From: an uncultured Bacteroidia bacterium
GTDB taxonomy: Bacteria; Bacteroidota; Bacteroidia; Bacteroidales; UBA932
Assembly: GCA_902801205.1 (NCBI GenBank)
Contig: CADCHE010000001.1
Location: forward strand, 62,001 to 126,000
Length of the DNA: 64,000 nt
Direction of reading: 5' to 3'
Position 1 is the first letter of the stretch; every line of letters begins with the position of its first letter. A program made the position numbers and the translations under genes. This document shows positions 22,369 to 31,393 of the stretch, piece by piece. Below the pieces are notes generated by a model. It saw only the letters and a list, made by a program, of their open reading frames with translations. It ran no database searches and was not told the origin of the DNA.

Positions 22369-23708
22369 ATCTGTTTTGTTGGGTTGTTTTCGTGGATGTA
22401 CCCGTCGTCCTTGATGTTCCAGAGGGTGGCGACGAGGATGCCGCCGACCACTGCGAAGCCGGCCATCAGGATGAAGAGATGGTCCCAGCCGAAATGGTCC
22501 GAGAACCAGCCCAGTCCCACGCCGGTGATCAGGACGGAGCCGTAACTCATCATGCCGATCAGGCCGCCTGCGGAAGCGGCGGCTTTTTTCGTGGCGTGCT
22601 TGGAGGCGGTGACGCCCAGCAGCGCCTGAGGCCCGTACAGGAAGAATCCGGCGACGGCCAGGAGGGCGAGGACGAGGATCGGGGATGTGTTGTCCGGCAG
22701 CAGTTGCAGGATGACCAGGCAGACGGCGACAAGCCCCATCTCGACGGCGAGGACGCGGTGGCTTTTGCCGCCGAAGAAGCGGTCGGAGATCCATCCCGCG
22801 CAGAGCATGCCCGCACAGCCGGCCACCTCGAAGATGCCGATTGTCCAGCCAGCGAGCTGCGGCGACAGAGGAACGGCCATGTGGCTGAGGAAAGTCGGTC
22901 CCCAGTCCAGGATGGCGAACCGGACCACATAGACGAAGAGGTCCGTGACGGCCAGCACCCAGATGACCGGGTTGAGCAGCACGTGTTTGCGCAGGAACGC
23001 CCGGTAGGCTTGCGGCGAGAGGTCGTCGTCGATCTCGGTCTTCGTGTCGGGCAATTCGGGCAGGCCGACGGACGAGGGGGTGTCGGCCAGCGTGAACAGA
23101 ATGAAGAAGATGCCCGCGGCGGCGATGGCACCCGGAATCCAGAAGCACATCCGCCAGTTGTCCGTGGCAGCGATGATGTAGCCGCACAGGACGGCCAGGA
23201 TGCCGGCGCCGATCGAGTGCGAAGTGTTCCAGACGGCCGTCTTGGTGGCCAGTTCACGCGGCGGGACCCAATGGACCAGCAGCCGGTTGCACGGTGGGAA
23301 GCCGCATCCCTGGAAGAGGTTGTTGAGTACCAGCAGGACGGCCATCACCACGACCATCCCGCCCACGAAGTCCGGTCCGGAAGCTTGTCCGGTGATCCAG
23401 GTGCTGATGCGGTCGCTCCATCCGAACAGGAAATTGAGGATGACGCAGGCCGTCAGGCCGATGACCATGTGCCAGCGGGCGTTGAAGCGGTCGGCGATGA
23501 AGCCGTTCACGAACTTTGACACGCCGTAGAGGATGCCCACCAGCGAGAGGATCACGCCGAAACTCGTGTTCGTGATGCCGTATTCCTCGCCGAGGGAGGG
23601 CATGGCGAAGGAGAAGTTCTTCCGCACGAAATAGAACATCGAGTAGCCGATCATCGAGCAGATGATCACCCGCCACTGCCAGTATTTGAAGCTTTTTTTG
23701 GTTTTCAT
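22365..23708 (-). CDS. MFS transporter of the organophosphate:phosphate antiporter (GlpT/UhpT-like) family
   Basis: A 447-residue protein with about 12 membrane helices. The N-terminal YSMFYFVRKNFSFAMPSL, then LVGILYGVSKFVNGFIADRF, and NNLFQGCGFPPCNRLLVHW are hallmarks of the OPA family (GlpT, UhpT, UhpC). These exchange phosphate for sugar phosphates or glycerol 3-phosphate; the helix-1 arginine that binds phosphate is present (FVRKN). The gene lies between an epimerase-like gene (16-nt gap) and a small membrane protein (ATGA overlap). The exact substrate, or a sensor role like UhpC, cannot be told. Confidence 0.87.
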   Translation of the reverse strand: MKTKKSFKYWQWRVIICSMIGYSMFYFVRKNFSFAMPSLGEEYGITNTSFGVILSLVGILYGVSKFVNGFIADRFNARWHMVIGLTACVILNFLFGWSDRISTWITGQASGPDFVGGMVVVMAVLLVLNNLFQGCGFPPCNRLLVHWVPPRELATKTAVWNTSHSIGAGILAVLCGYIIAATDNWRMCFWIPGAIAAAGIFFILFTLADTPSSVGLPELPDTKTEIDDDLSPQAYRAFLRKHVLLNPVIWVLAVTDLFVYVVRFAILDWGPTFLSHMAVPLSPQLAGWTIGIFEVAGCAGMLCAGWISDRFFGGKSHRVLAVEMGLVAVCLVILQLLPDNTSPILVLALLAVAGFFLYGPQALLGVTASKHATKKAAASAGGLIGMMSYGSVLITGVGLGWFSDHFGWDHLFILMAGFAVVGGILVATLWNIKDDGYIHENNPTKQI

Positions 23709-23724
23709 CGGTTTCCCTCCAGGG

Positions 23725-24369
23725 TCAGAGCCGGCCGGCGAGCGTGGTGATGTCCTGCACCTCGATTTCGCGTTGCGGATAGCCGTCGCGGGCGGCGGCG
23801 ATCATCGCCCGGCCCACCTCGGACATCGTGTTCCACCCGCCGAAGAGCTTGACCAGCGGGTACATCGCCCAGAACAGGTACTGGATCTTCTGGATATGCA
23901 GCTGCCCTTTGTAGCGCCACATGATGGCCGGACGGAAGTTGTAGGCACCCTTGAAGCCTTTCCGACCGAGGGCGTCTTCCGTCGATTTCTTCACCCGCAC
24001 CCACATCTGGTCCGTGTGGTTGTAGTTGCCGGCGCCGCTCACGTAGATGAACGTCATCCGCTCCCGGGGCCCGACGATGTCCGCGAAATGCAGCGGGATG
24101 TCGTGGCTGATGACCTTGTACTGTTCTTCCTTCTTGCCCACGCTGGAAATGCCTGCGCAGAAGAACACGGCGTCATAGCCCTGCAGCATCGGATCCCCGG
24201 CCCGCAGGGCCATGAAATCCTCTGTCAGGTATTCTTCCAGTTTGGGATGCACGTGCCCGCACGGACGGCGGCTTACGCTGAGCACTTTTTCGACGAGGGG
24301 ATTGTCCAGGCACTCCAGCAGCACGCCTTCGCCGACATATCCGGTCGCTCCGGTCAGAATCACTTTCAT
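23725..24369 (-). CDS. NAD(P)-binding epimerase/dehydratase-like protein
   Basis: A 214-residue Rossmann-fold protein. The start MKVILTGATGYVGEG at 24369 is chosen since it opens directly on the GATGYVG dinucleotide-binding loop; the longer frame adds 25 AT-rich residues lying in the divergent promoter. It resembles the short atypical SDR proteins (HTATIP2-like, NAD(P)H-binding) rather than full sugar epimerases. FIYVSGAG holds a serine at the usual catalytic strand, and NYNHTDQMWVRVKKSTEDAL replaces the YxxxK motif, so enzymatic activity is uncertain. First gene of the operon with the OPA transporter. Confidence 0.75.
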   Translation of the reverse strand: MKVILTGATGYVGEGVLLECLDNPLVEKVLSVSRRPCGHVHPKLEEYLTEDFMALRAGDPMLQGYDAVFFCAGISSVGKKEEQYKVISHDIPLHFADIVGPRERMTFIYVSGAGNYNHTDQMWVRVKKSTEDALGRKGFKGAYNFRPAIMWRYKGQLHIQKIQYLFWAMYPLVKLFGGWNTMSEVGRAMIAAARDGYPQREIEVQDITTLAGRL

Positions 24370-24382
24370 CGTGATGGTTGTT

Positions 24383-24413
24383 TTTGTGTTCGTAAAAATA
24401 ATCATTATCTTTG
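24383..24413 (+). promoter_or_regulatory. Promoter of the lysine/diaminopimelate operon
   Basis: TTTG (24383-24386), exactly 19 nt, then TATCTTTG (24406-24413): a perfect Bacteroidota consensus. The predicted transcription start is within about 20 nt of the ATG at 24439, leaving no room for a lysine riboswitch. Confidence 0.85.
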
Positions 24414-24438
24414 AAACGGGCTGTATAGAAACGGAAAA

Positions 24439-25521
24439 ATGCAAATGACCGGTTTATTCAGGGAGATCCTCTCGGTCGATTCCACGACGGGGACCGAACG
24501 GGGGATGGCCGCGTTCCTGGCCGGGCGGCTCGCCGCCGCTTCGGAAGACGCGCCTGCGCCTGCGTGCTCCGTCCACCTGCATGAGGTGGGAGACGGGACG
24601 CAGAACCTGCTGCTGGACTGGTCCGGAACAGGACGTCCCTCCTTCGTCTTCTGTACCCACATGGATACGGTCCCCCCGTACATCGCCCCCGCTTTCACCC
24701 CCGTCCGGGCGGGCGATGCGCTGCCCGACGGCACGGTGGTGTCCGCGGCCGAGGACCTGCTGGTGACGGGCCGGGGCAGTTGCGACGCGAAGGGGCAGAT
24801 CGTCGCCATGTACGCCGCCTGCCGGGAATTGGAGCGGCGGGGGCGGACGGATTTCGGCCTGCTGCTGCTCGCCGGTGAGGAAACGGGCTCCTTCGGTGCG
24901 AAGGCGTGGACCCGCGACTGCCCGGGCGGCGCCTTCGTCCTGGTCGGCGAGCCGACGGACAACTGTCTCGTCAGTGCCAGCAAGGGGACGAAAGCCTTCC
25001 GGGTGCGGATCACCGGTACGCCCTGCCATTCCGGGTATCCGTCGCACGGGGAAAGCGCCGTGGACAAGTTCGTCGATTTCGTCGACCGGCTCCGCTGCGT
25101 GGAGTTCCCCTTCGACCCCGTCCTCGGCAAGACGACATGGAACATCGGCGACTTGCACAGCGACAATCCCCAGAACATTCTCAGCCCGGAGATCGTTTTC
25201 CGGCTGTATTTCCGCACTACTTTCCTGACGGACGAGGCGGTCCTCGCTGTCCTGGAGGGCATTTCGCCGGAGGGAACCGATGTGGACGCACTGGGTGGCG
25301 ACACGCCGCTCCGCTACTGGAGCGACGCGGACGGCATCCCCTGCAAGAGCGTGTCGTTCGGCAGCGATGCACCGCGCCTGACGGGCTTCGAGCGCCGGGC
25401 CATCTGCGGTCCGGGATCGATCCTCGTGGCGCATACCGACCGGGAATACGTCCTCCTCTCCGACCTGGAGAAGGCTGTGGATCAATATGTGCGTATCTTT
25501 GAGAAAATCAACAATTTATAA
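24439..25521 (+). CDS. dapE: M20-family deacylase, probably succinyl-diaminopimelate desuccinylase
   Basis: A 360-residue di-zinc M20 peptidase/deacylase. Metal and catalytic residues are visible: H74 and D76 in CTHMDTVPP, D116 in GRGSCDAKGQ, E147/E148 in AGEETG, E171 in GEPTDN and a C-terminal His in VAHTDREY. ArgE, DapE and related enzymes share this pattern. The position as first gene of an operon otherwise made of lysC-dapB-dapA-dapD-dapF argues for DapE, which removes the succinyl group added by DapD. It is 12 nt upstream of lysC. Confidence 0.82.
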   Translation: MQMTGLFREILSVDSTTGTERGMAAFLAGRLAAASEDAPAPACSVHLHEVGDGTQNLLLDWSGTGRPSFVFCTHMDTVPPYIAPAFTPVRAGDALPDGTVVSAAEDLLVTGRGSCDAKGQIVAMYAACRELERRGRTDFGLLLLAGEETGSFGAKAWTRDCPGGAFVLVGEPTDNCLVSASKGTKAFRVRITGTPCHSGYPSHGESAVDKFVDFVDRLRCVEFPFDPVLGKTTWNIGDLHSDNPQNILSPEIVFRLYFRTTFLTDEAVLAVLEGISPEGTDVDALGGDTPLRYWSDADGIPCKSVSFGSDAPRLTGFERRAICGPGSILVAHTDREYVLLSDLEKAVDQYVRIFEKINNL

Positions 25522-25533
25522 AACGAACTGCGT

Positions 25534-26886
25534 ATGATTGTTATGAAATTCGGCGGCACGTCCGTCCAGGATGAAGAGGCCATCGGAAGGGTGATCGCGA
25601 TCGTGAAGGACCGGCTGGAGGAGCGTCCGCTCGTCGTCGTTTCGGCCCTTGCCCGCGTGACCCGCCTGCTGGTCTCCATCGCTTCCGAAGCCGAGGCCGG
25701 CCACGCCGCCAAGGTGGCCGAGCTGCTCGCCTCGCTGCGGGAGCGCCACGTCCGCCTGGCCCAGACCCTGCTTTCCGCCCGTCCCGACCTGCTGGAAACG
25801 ACGCTTTCCGATATCGATTACCGGATCGGCCGGCTGGAATCCTTTGTCAACGGCGTATGCCTGATCGGCGAGCTGTCTCCCCGCAGCCAGGCCAGGGTCA
25901 TCGCCACGGGCGAACTCCTGTCTTCCATCATCGTCTGTGCGGCATTCAATGCCGCCGGCGTCGGCTGCCACCTGGCGGACGCCCGCAAGATGGTCATCAC
26001 GGACGACCACTACATGAGTGCCCGTCCCGACCTGCAGGCGACCCGCGACAATGTCCGGCGGATTTACGCCGAGGCGTCCCGCGGGGCGGACCTGGTGGTC
26101 ACCCAAGGTTTCATCGCCACGTCGGAAGCCGGTTCCACCTCGGTGCTGGGCTTCGAAGGGTCGGACTATTCGGCCGCCCTTTATGCGATGGCGCTGGACG
26201 CCGACCGTGTCGAGATCTGGACGGATGTCGACGGCATCCGGACGGCCGACCCCCGCGTCGTGTCCGATACGTGCCGGATCGAGCGCGTCTCCTACGACGA
26301 GGCGGCTGTGATGGCCGCGATGGGCGCCCGTGTCCTGCATCCGCTCACCATCGAGCCGGCCCGGATCAAGAACATCCCGATCCGGGTGCTCAATTCGAAG
26401 AATCCCGCCTGTCCGGGAACCAGTGTGGTCCGGGGCGACGAAGCCCCTGCCGGCCCCAAGTCGGTCGCCGTCCGCGACGACATCCTCTTTGTGACGGTGA
26501 AGGCCCGGAAACTGCTGGGTGTCACTGCGATGCTGGGCCGGGTCTTCTCCGAACTGGACCTGCGGAAGATTCCCGTGGTGATGGCGACGGCCTCCGACGC
26601 GGAGGTGTACTTGACTGTCCCGGAGGGGAACGATGCGCTGGCCGAGGCCCTGGAAGCCCTGTCGGCCTGGGCGGATCCCACCGTCTACCGCGACAAGGCA
26701 CAGATCTCGGTCATCGGCCGGGGCATGGTCTCTTTCGAAGGGCTGGGCGACAAGGTCATCAGTCTCTCGGGCAAGGTGCACATGGTGAGTCTCGGGACGG
26801 ATCTCCTCAGCGAGAGTTTCGTCATCGACCGCGACCGCCTCGCCCCGACGCTTGCCGGTTTGCACGATTATATTTTTAAGAGATGA
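25534..26886 (+). CDS. lysC: Aspartokinase (monofunctional)
   Basis: A 450-residue aspartate kinase. The N-terminal KFGGTS motif (5-10) binds ATP, TSEAGSTSVLGFEGSDYSA is the conserved active-site region, and two C-terminal ACT domains (about 305-450) would give feedback control, most likely by lysine given the operon. It has no homoserine dehydrogenase part. The stop overlaps the dapB start (ATGA). It catalyses the first step from aspartate towards lysine, threonine and methionine; asd is not in the window. Confidence 0.95.
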   Translation: MIVMKFGGTSVQDEEAIGRVIAIVKDRLEERPLVVVSALARVTRLLVSIASEAEAGHAAKVAELLASLRERHVRLAQTLLSARPDLLETTLSDIDYRIGRLESFVNGVCLIGELSPRSQARVIATGELLSSIIVCAAFNAAGVGCHLADARKMVITDDHYMSARPDLQATRDNVRRIYAEASRGADLVVTQGFIATSEAGSTSVLGFEGSDYSAALYAMALDADRVEIWTDVDGIRTADPRVVSDTCRIERVSYDEAAVMAAMGARVLHPLTIEPARIKNIPIRVLNSKNPACPGTSVVRGDEAPAGPKSVAVRDDILFVTVKARKLLGVTAMLGRVFSELDLRKIPVVMATASDAEVYLTVPEGNDALAEALEALSAWADPTVYRDKAQISVIGRGMVSFEGLGDKVISLSGKVHMVSLGTDLLSESFVIDRDRLAPTLAGLHDYIFKR

Positions 26887-27566
26887 TACAGGCGGTAATC
26901 AGCGGTTATGGCCGGATGGGCCATATGGTGGAGGCCGCGCTGGCCCGCGCGGGCATTCCCTGCGTCGGCAAGAGCGAAGACATCGCTTCCTTCGACCCGG
27001 ATCTCGCCCGAGAAAGCGTCTGCATCGACTTTACGACCCCGGCGGCCTTCCGGACCCATTACAAGGCGCTCGCCCGGCTTTTCCGGGCCGTCGTGGTCGG
27101 AACGACAGGCTGGGACGACATCCGTGACGAGGTCGTCGCGGAGTTCGAACGCCAGGGAACACCCATGGTCTATGCCTCCAACTTCTCCGTGGGCGTGAAC
27201 GTCTTTTCCGCTGCCGTGGACGTGGCGGCGAAATACCTCTCCCGCGCGGGCGGATACGACGCCTATGTCGTGGAGAAACACCATATCCACAAACTGGATG
27301 CTCCTTCGGGGACGGCGAAGTCGCTTGCCGGCGTGATCCGTTCCCATACGGGCGTCGAACCTCCGGTCGCGTCGGTCCGCGTCGGCGAACTGGCCGGCAC
27401 GCACACCGTCGGATTCGAGGGCAAGGCCGACCGCATCACGCTGGAACACGAGGCGTTCTCCCGGGAAGGTTTCGCCGAAGGCGCCGTGCTGGCGGCCCGC
27501 ATGACCGAGGGCCTGACCGGCGTCCATCTGTTCAAGGATTTGTTTTTCAAGGAGGAACAACGATGA
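26883..27566 (+). CDS. dapB: 4-hydroxy-tetrahydrodipicolinate reductase
   Basis: A 227-residue enzyme, short for the family. The N-terminal GYGRMGHMVE is the nucleotide-binding turn, GTTGW lies in the cofactor pocket, and EKHHIHKLDAPSGTAK (131-146) holds the catalytic histidine (H133 or H134) and lysine K137. It reduces the DapA product with NAD(P)H. ATGA-type overlaps at both ends indicate coupled translation with lysC and dapA. The order B before A is reversed relative to the pathway. Confidence 0.96.
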   Translation: MIQAVISGYGRMGHMVEAALARAGIPCVGKSEDIASFDPDLARESVCIDFTTPAAFRTHYKALARLFRAVVVGTTGWDDIRDEVVAEFERQGTPMVYASNFSVGVNVFSAAVDVAAKYLSRAGGYDAYVVEKHHIHKLDAPSGTAKSLAGVIRSHTGVEPPVASVRVGELAGTHTVGFEGKADRITLEHEAFSREGFAEGAVLAARMTEGLTGVHLFKDLFFKEEQR

Positions 27567-28456
27567 AAGAGAAGTGGTTGAAAGGATGCGGCACGGCGCT
27601 GGCCACCCCTTTCCTGGAAGATGCGCCCGACTATGAGGCGTACCGCAACCTTGTGGCGCGCCAGCTGGCGGCCGGGGTCGATTTCCTCGTCCCCCTCGGT
27701 TCGACGGCCGAGACGCCCTGCCTGCGCGATACCGAGAAACGGGAACTGCTGCGGATAACGCGGGAGTGCTGCCCGGACCGGCCGGTCGTGGCCGGCGTCG
27801 GCACCAACTCCCTCGATGCGACCCTGCGCAACATGGAATGGCTTGACCCGCTGGGCCCCGATGCCTGGCTCGTCGTGACGCCTTATTACAACAAGCCGAC
27901 CCAGGAGGGGATGTTCGCTTACTTCAAGGCGGTGGCCGCCGCGACACCGCGGGCGGTCGTCCTGTACAACGTTCCCGGCCGGACGGGGATCAACCTTCTT
28001 CCGGAGACGGTCCTGCGGCTTGCGCAGATTCCGAACATCGTCGCCGTCAAGGAGGCTTCCGGCAACATCGCGCAGATCCAGGAGATCATCGACGGGGCTC
28101 CGGAAGGATTCAGCGTCCTCAGCGGGAATGATGACCAGACTTGGCCCCTGATGGCCCTCGGGGCGGACGGTGTGATCAGTGTCGCCTCCAATGTGGCACC
28201 CGGCCCCGTGTCGGAACTGGTACAGGCCGCCGCCCGGGGAGACATGTCCCGGGCCCGGGCCTTGCATCGCGCCCTGACGCCGCTGTTCAAGGCCTGTTTC
28301 GTCGAGAGCAACCCGATTCCCGTCAAGGCGGCGCTCTCCGTGCTGGGTCTTTGCGCTCCGCGGATGCGTTCTCCGCTGACAGCACCCGTCCCGGATACCG
28401 TGGCGTTGATGCGGCGTACGCTCGCCGCACTTTTCCCTGATTTAAAAACGGAATGA
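27563..28456 (+). CDS. dapA: 4-hydroxy-tetrahydrodipicolinate synthase
   Basis: A 297-residue TIM-barrel aldolase that condenses pyruvate with aspartate semialdehyde. The Schiff-base lysine K163 is in VAVKEASGN, the proton-relay tyrosine Y135 in LYNVPGRTG, and the GSTAETP loop is at 46-52. Overlaps dapB by four bases and is followed one base later by dapD. Confidence 0.97.
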   Translation: MKEKWLKGCGTALATPFLEDAPDYEAYRNLVARQLAAGVDFLVPLGSTAETPCLRDTEKRELLRITRECCPDRPVVAGVGTNSLDATLRNMEWLDPLGPDAWLVVTPYYNKPTQEGMFAYFKAVAAATPRAVVLYNVPGRTGINLLPETVLRLAQIPNIVAVKEASGNIAQIQEIIDGAPEGFSVLSGNDDQTWPLMALGADGVISVASNVAPGPVSELVQAAARGDMSRARALHRALTPLFKACFVESNPIPVKAALSVLGLCAPRMRSPLTAPVPDTVALMRRTLAALFPDLKTE

Positions 28457-28457
28457 C

Positions 28458-29231
28458 ATGGAAGATGCAAAGATGGCTTTCGCCCGGACGGTCCGGGCGT
28501 TGGAATCCGGTGAAATACGGGTCGCACGCAAAGTGAACGGCACCTGGGTGGTCGACACGGCCGTCAAGGAGGCCATCCTCGCCGGTTTCAAAGCGGGGCA
28601 GTTGACCGACCAGTCCCTGGGCGCTTTCTCCTTCATCGAGAAAGACACCCTTCCGCTCCATGCCTTCGCGCCCGGCGACCGGGTGCGGATCGTGCCCGGC
28701 GGCAGCAGTGTCCGCTGCGGGGCCTACCTGGCGCCCTCCGTGATCATGATGCCGCCCAGCTACGTGAACATCGGCGCATATGTCGACGAGGGCACAATGC
28801 TGGATTCCCACTCGCTGGTGGGCTCCTGCGCGCAGGTGGGCAAGCATGTCCATCTCTCCGCGGCTTCCCAGCTGGGCGGGGTCCTGGAGCCGGCCGGCGC
28901 GCTCCCCGTCATCATCGAAGACGGCGTCTTCATCGGCGGAAACTGCGGCATCTACGAGGGCACCCTCGTCGGCGAGCGGGCCGTCATCGGTTCCGGTGTC
29001 GTCCTCACGAAGGGAACGGCCCTTTTCGATGCGACCACCGGTGGTTTCGTGCCGAAGTCGCCCCAGGGACAGACGGTCGTCCCGGCGGGTGCCGTCGTCG
29101 TGGCGGGCAGCCGCCCCATCTCTTCCGGTCCTGCCCGTGAAGCGGGCATCCACCTCTATACACCGGTCATCGTCAAGTACCGCGACGGGCGGACGGAGGC
29201 TTCCGTCGAGTTGGAAAAACTGCTGCGATGA
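28458..29231 (+). CDS. dapD: 2,3,4,5-tetrahydropyridine-2,6-dicarboxylate N-succinyltransferase
   Basis: A 257-residue acyltransferase. The middle shows a left-handed parallel beta-helix of hexapeptide repeats (about 85-190) with MMPPSYVNIGAYVDEGTMLD, the DapD signature, and GGNCGIYEGTLVGERAVIGS. An N-terminal helical domain precedes it. This fixes the succinylase branch of diaminopimelate synthesis, rather than the LL-aminotransferase or dehydrogenase routes, in agreement with the dapE-like gene. The transaminase step (dapC) is not encoded here. Overlaps dapF by four bases. Confidence 0.95.
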   Translation: MEDAKMAFARTVRALESGEIRVARKVNGTWVVDTAVKEAILAGFKAGQLTDQSLGAFSFIEKDTLPLHAFAPGDRVRIVPGGSSVRCGAYLAPSVIMMPPSYVNIGAYVDEGTMLDSHSLVGSCAQVGKHVHLSAASQLGGVLEPAGALPVIIEDGVFIGGNCGIYEGTLVGERAVIGSGVVLTKGTALFDATTGGFVPKSPQGQTVVPAGAVVVAGSRPISSGPAREAGIHLYTPVIVKYRDGRTEASVELEKLLR

Positions 29232-30070
29232 GGCTGCACCTGCATAAGTATCACGGTGCCGGGAACGATTTCCTGCTCTGTGACGCCCGGGAATCATCCG
29301 TGGCGCTTTCGGAGGCGCAGGTCCGTTTCCTGTGCGACCGCCACACCGGCATCGGCGCCGACGGCTTCATGCTCCTGGAAAAGAGCGATGCGGCTGCATT
29401 CCGGATGCGATTTTTCAATCCGGACGGCAGCGGCGGGATGATGTGCGGCAACGGAGGCCGCTGCATTGCCGCCTTCGCCCTGCGCCAGGGGATTCCCGCC
29501 CCCGGCGGCCGGCTGGACTTCGAGGCTCCGGACGGCCCCCATACCGCCTTCTTCCCTGCGGGAACGGAACCCGTGGGCGGCACGCTGCAGGTACGTCTCG
29601 GCATGAAAGACGTGTCCGGCATGCAGTGGATCGATGCGGAGAACGCTGTCTTCCTGGACACGGGAACACGGCATCTGGTTGTGCCCGTGGAAGGGCTCGA
29701 CACGTATCCGGTTGCTTCTGAAGGGGCCCGTCTGCGTGCTGACGCCCGTTTCGCCCCGCAGGGGACGAACGTCGACTTCATCGAACCGGACGATGCCGGG
29801 GGCCTGCGCATCCGCACGTTCGAGAAAGGCGTGGAGGGGGAGACCCTCGCCTGCGGTACCGGCATCGTTGCCGCTGCCATCGTCGCCTGGCGCCGTTCCA
29901 TGGCGGGTCGTCAGGAGGAGGACGGCCGCGTCCGCGTGCCCGTCCGGGCGGCCATCGCGCAGCTCGAAGTGACGTTCTCTTCCTGGGGCCTGAGCGCCAC
30001 GGACGTGTTCCTCACCGGCCCGGCCACGGAAGTCTGTACCATTGACATCCTTTTGCCCGAAAACCTTTAA
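29228..30070 (+). CDS. dapF: Diaminopimelate epimerase
   Basis: A 280-residue cofactor-free epimerase that makes meso-diaminopimelate for lysine and peptidoglycan. The two catalytic cysteines are in place: C73 in MMCGNGGRC and C209 in ETLACGTG. HGAGNDFLLCD at the N-terminus is the family signature. Last gene of the tightly packed operon (overlap with dapD); a DUF975 gene follows after 11 nt. Confidence 0.97.
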   Translation: MRLHLHKYHGAGNDFLLCDARESSVALSEAQVRFLCDRHTGIGADGFMLLEKSDAAAFRMRFFNPDGSGGMMCGNGGRCIAAFALRQGIPAPGGRLDFEAPDGPHTAFFPAGTEPVGGTLQVRLGMKDVSGMQWIDAENAVFLDTGTRHLVVPVEGLDTYPVASEGARLRADARFAPQGTNVDFIEPDDAGGLRIRTFEKGVEGETLACGTGIVAAAIVAWRRSMAGRQEEDGRVRVPVRAAIAQLEVTFSSWGLSATDVFLTGPATEVCTIDILLPENL

Positions 30071-30081
30071 TTAAAATACTT

Positions 30082-30858
30082 ATGAAAGAGAATAAAGACT
30101 ACAAAAACGAGGCGCTGGCTGCCTTGAAGGGTCATTGGCCGCAGGCGGTGCTGGCGTTCCTGGTGCTGGAAGCGATCGCCATGCTGGCTGCCGTCCCTTA
30201 CCTCCGCACTGCATACGTCGCAGAAGCGTCCCTTGCGGAAGGGACCGTTGCCCTGAAATCTCTGGGGCTGGCGTCACTCTTCCTTTACCTGGCCGTTTTC
30301 CTGGTCGTCGGTCCCCTGGTGGTCGGCTTTTTGAATGCGTTCAAGCGGCTTTTCGCCGGAGAAGGCGACATCACCCGGAACATGTTCAAAATCGGTTTCG
30401 GCAACTGGTGGCATCACGTCGCCGGCTTCTTCCTCAAATACCTGTTCATCGGGCTGTGGTCGCTGCTGCTCTGGATCCCCGGCATCATCAAGGCGTTCTC
30501 TTATGCGATGACGGAGTATATTCTCGTCGACTATCCGGACCTTTCCGCGAACAAGGCGATCGACCTGAGCCGCGCCATGATGAAAGACCGCAAGTTCGAC
30601 CTCTTCTACCTCTACCTGAGTTTCATCGGCTGGGCCCTGCTGGGTATCCTGACGCTGGGGATCGGCCTGTTGTGGGTCTACCCGTATATCGAGGCCGCGC
30701 AGGCGGCGTTCTATCAGGACGTGAAGGCGGACTACTTCCGCCGCCGTGAGATGGGGAATGCCGAGGCTGCGCCTGCTCCGGCCGCACCCGCTCCGGCAGA
30801 GGAGACACCGCAACCCGTCCGCCGGGAGGAGAACCCGGAGGACTACATGCCGAAATAA
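30082..30858 (+). CDS. DUF975-family integral membrane protein
   Basis: A 258-residue membrane protein with about five or six hydrophobic segments between residues 20 and 225. The opening KNEALAALKGHWPQAVLAF, the central AFKRLFAGEGD and the FSYAMTEYILVDYPDLSANKAIDLSRAMM segment are typical of DUF975, whose function is unknown. The C-terminal tail (about 228-258) is Ala/Pro/Glu-rich and cytoplasmic-looking. It lies 11 nt after dapF on the same strand and is convergent with rimM. Confidence 0.85.
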   Translation: MKENKDYKNEALAALKGHWPQAVLAFLVLEAIAMLAAVPYLRTAYVAEASLAEGTVALKSLGLASLFLYLAVFLVVGPLVVGFLNAFKRLFAGEGDITRNMFKIGFGNWWHHVAGFFLKYLFIGLWSLLLWIPGIIKAFSYAMTEYILVDYPDLSANKAIDLSRAMMKDRKFDLFYLYLSFIGWALLGILTLGIGLLWVYPYIEAAQAAFYQDVKADYFRRREMGNAEAAPAPAAPAPAEETPQPVRREENPEDYMPK

Positions 30859-30865
30859 AACGGGA

Positions 30866-31387
30866 TTACAACAGCCCTTCGGGCAGGTCGAGCGTCAGGA
30901 CGCGCTCCTTTTCGTCGGCGGACAGGATGAAATCCTCATGCAAGGGGATCATCGCCTGCCCGCCCGGCGTTTCTACGTACAGGCAGGGATTGCCGGGGAT
31001 GTCTTCGAAGTCGGTGACAACGCCGAGCGTGCGTCCGTCCGGCGAGGCGATCGTCCAGCCGGGGAGGTCTTCCAGCAGAAGGCCGTCCTCCTGTTCATCT
31101 CCGGGCAGGGAGGAGGCGCGCATCAGCAGGTCTGCACCGGCCAGTTCATCCGCATCTTCCAGGGAATGGACACCGGTCAGGCGGACCAGGAGTTTGGAAG
31201 TGCCGCGTTCACGGCAGGATTCAATAAAGAAAGGAACCGGAAGTCCATCGATCAGGATGAACACCGGTTCCTGTGTGTTGATGTCCGCGGGAAGAAATCC
31301 GCGCAAACCGACCAGCATTTCGCCTTCCGTGCCGTTGGATTTCAGCACGCGGCCCACCGGAATCAGTCTGCTCTCTTCCGCAGGCAT
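30866..31387 (-). CDS. rimM: Ribosome maturation factor RimM
   Basis: A 173-residue 16S rRNA maturation factor. The N-terminal beta-barrel (RLIPVGRVLKSNGTEGEML) and a C-terminal PRC-barrel (LPGWTIASPDGRTLGVVTDF, then MIPLHEDFIL) are seen. RimM binds S19 in the 30S head. Directly downstream of rpsP with a 6-nt gap, a conserved pairing in bacteria. The usual trmD partner is not adjacent. Confidence 0.95.
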   Translation of the reverse strand: MPAEESRLIPVGRVLKSNGTEGEMLVGLRGFLPADINTQEPVFILIDGLPVPFFIESCRERGTSKLLVRLTGVHSLEDADELAGADLLMRASSLPGDEQEDGLLLEDLPGWTIASPDGRTLGVVTDFEDIPGNPCLYVETPGGQAMIPLHEDFILSADEKERVLTLDLPEGLL

Positions 31388-31393
31388 ACGGAT

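Noticed and set aside
24413-24439. Lysine riboswitch in front of the dap operon
   Set aside because: The distance from the predicted transcription start to the ATG is under 20 nt, far too short.
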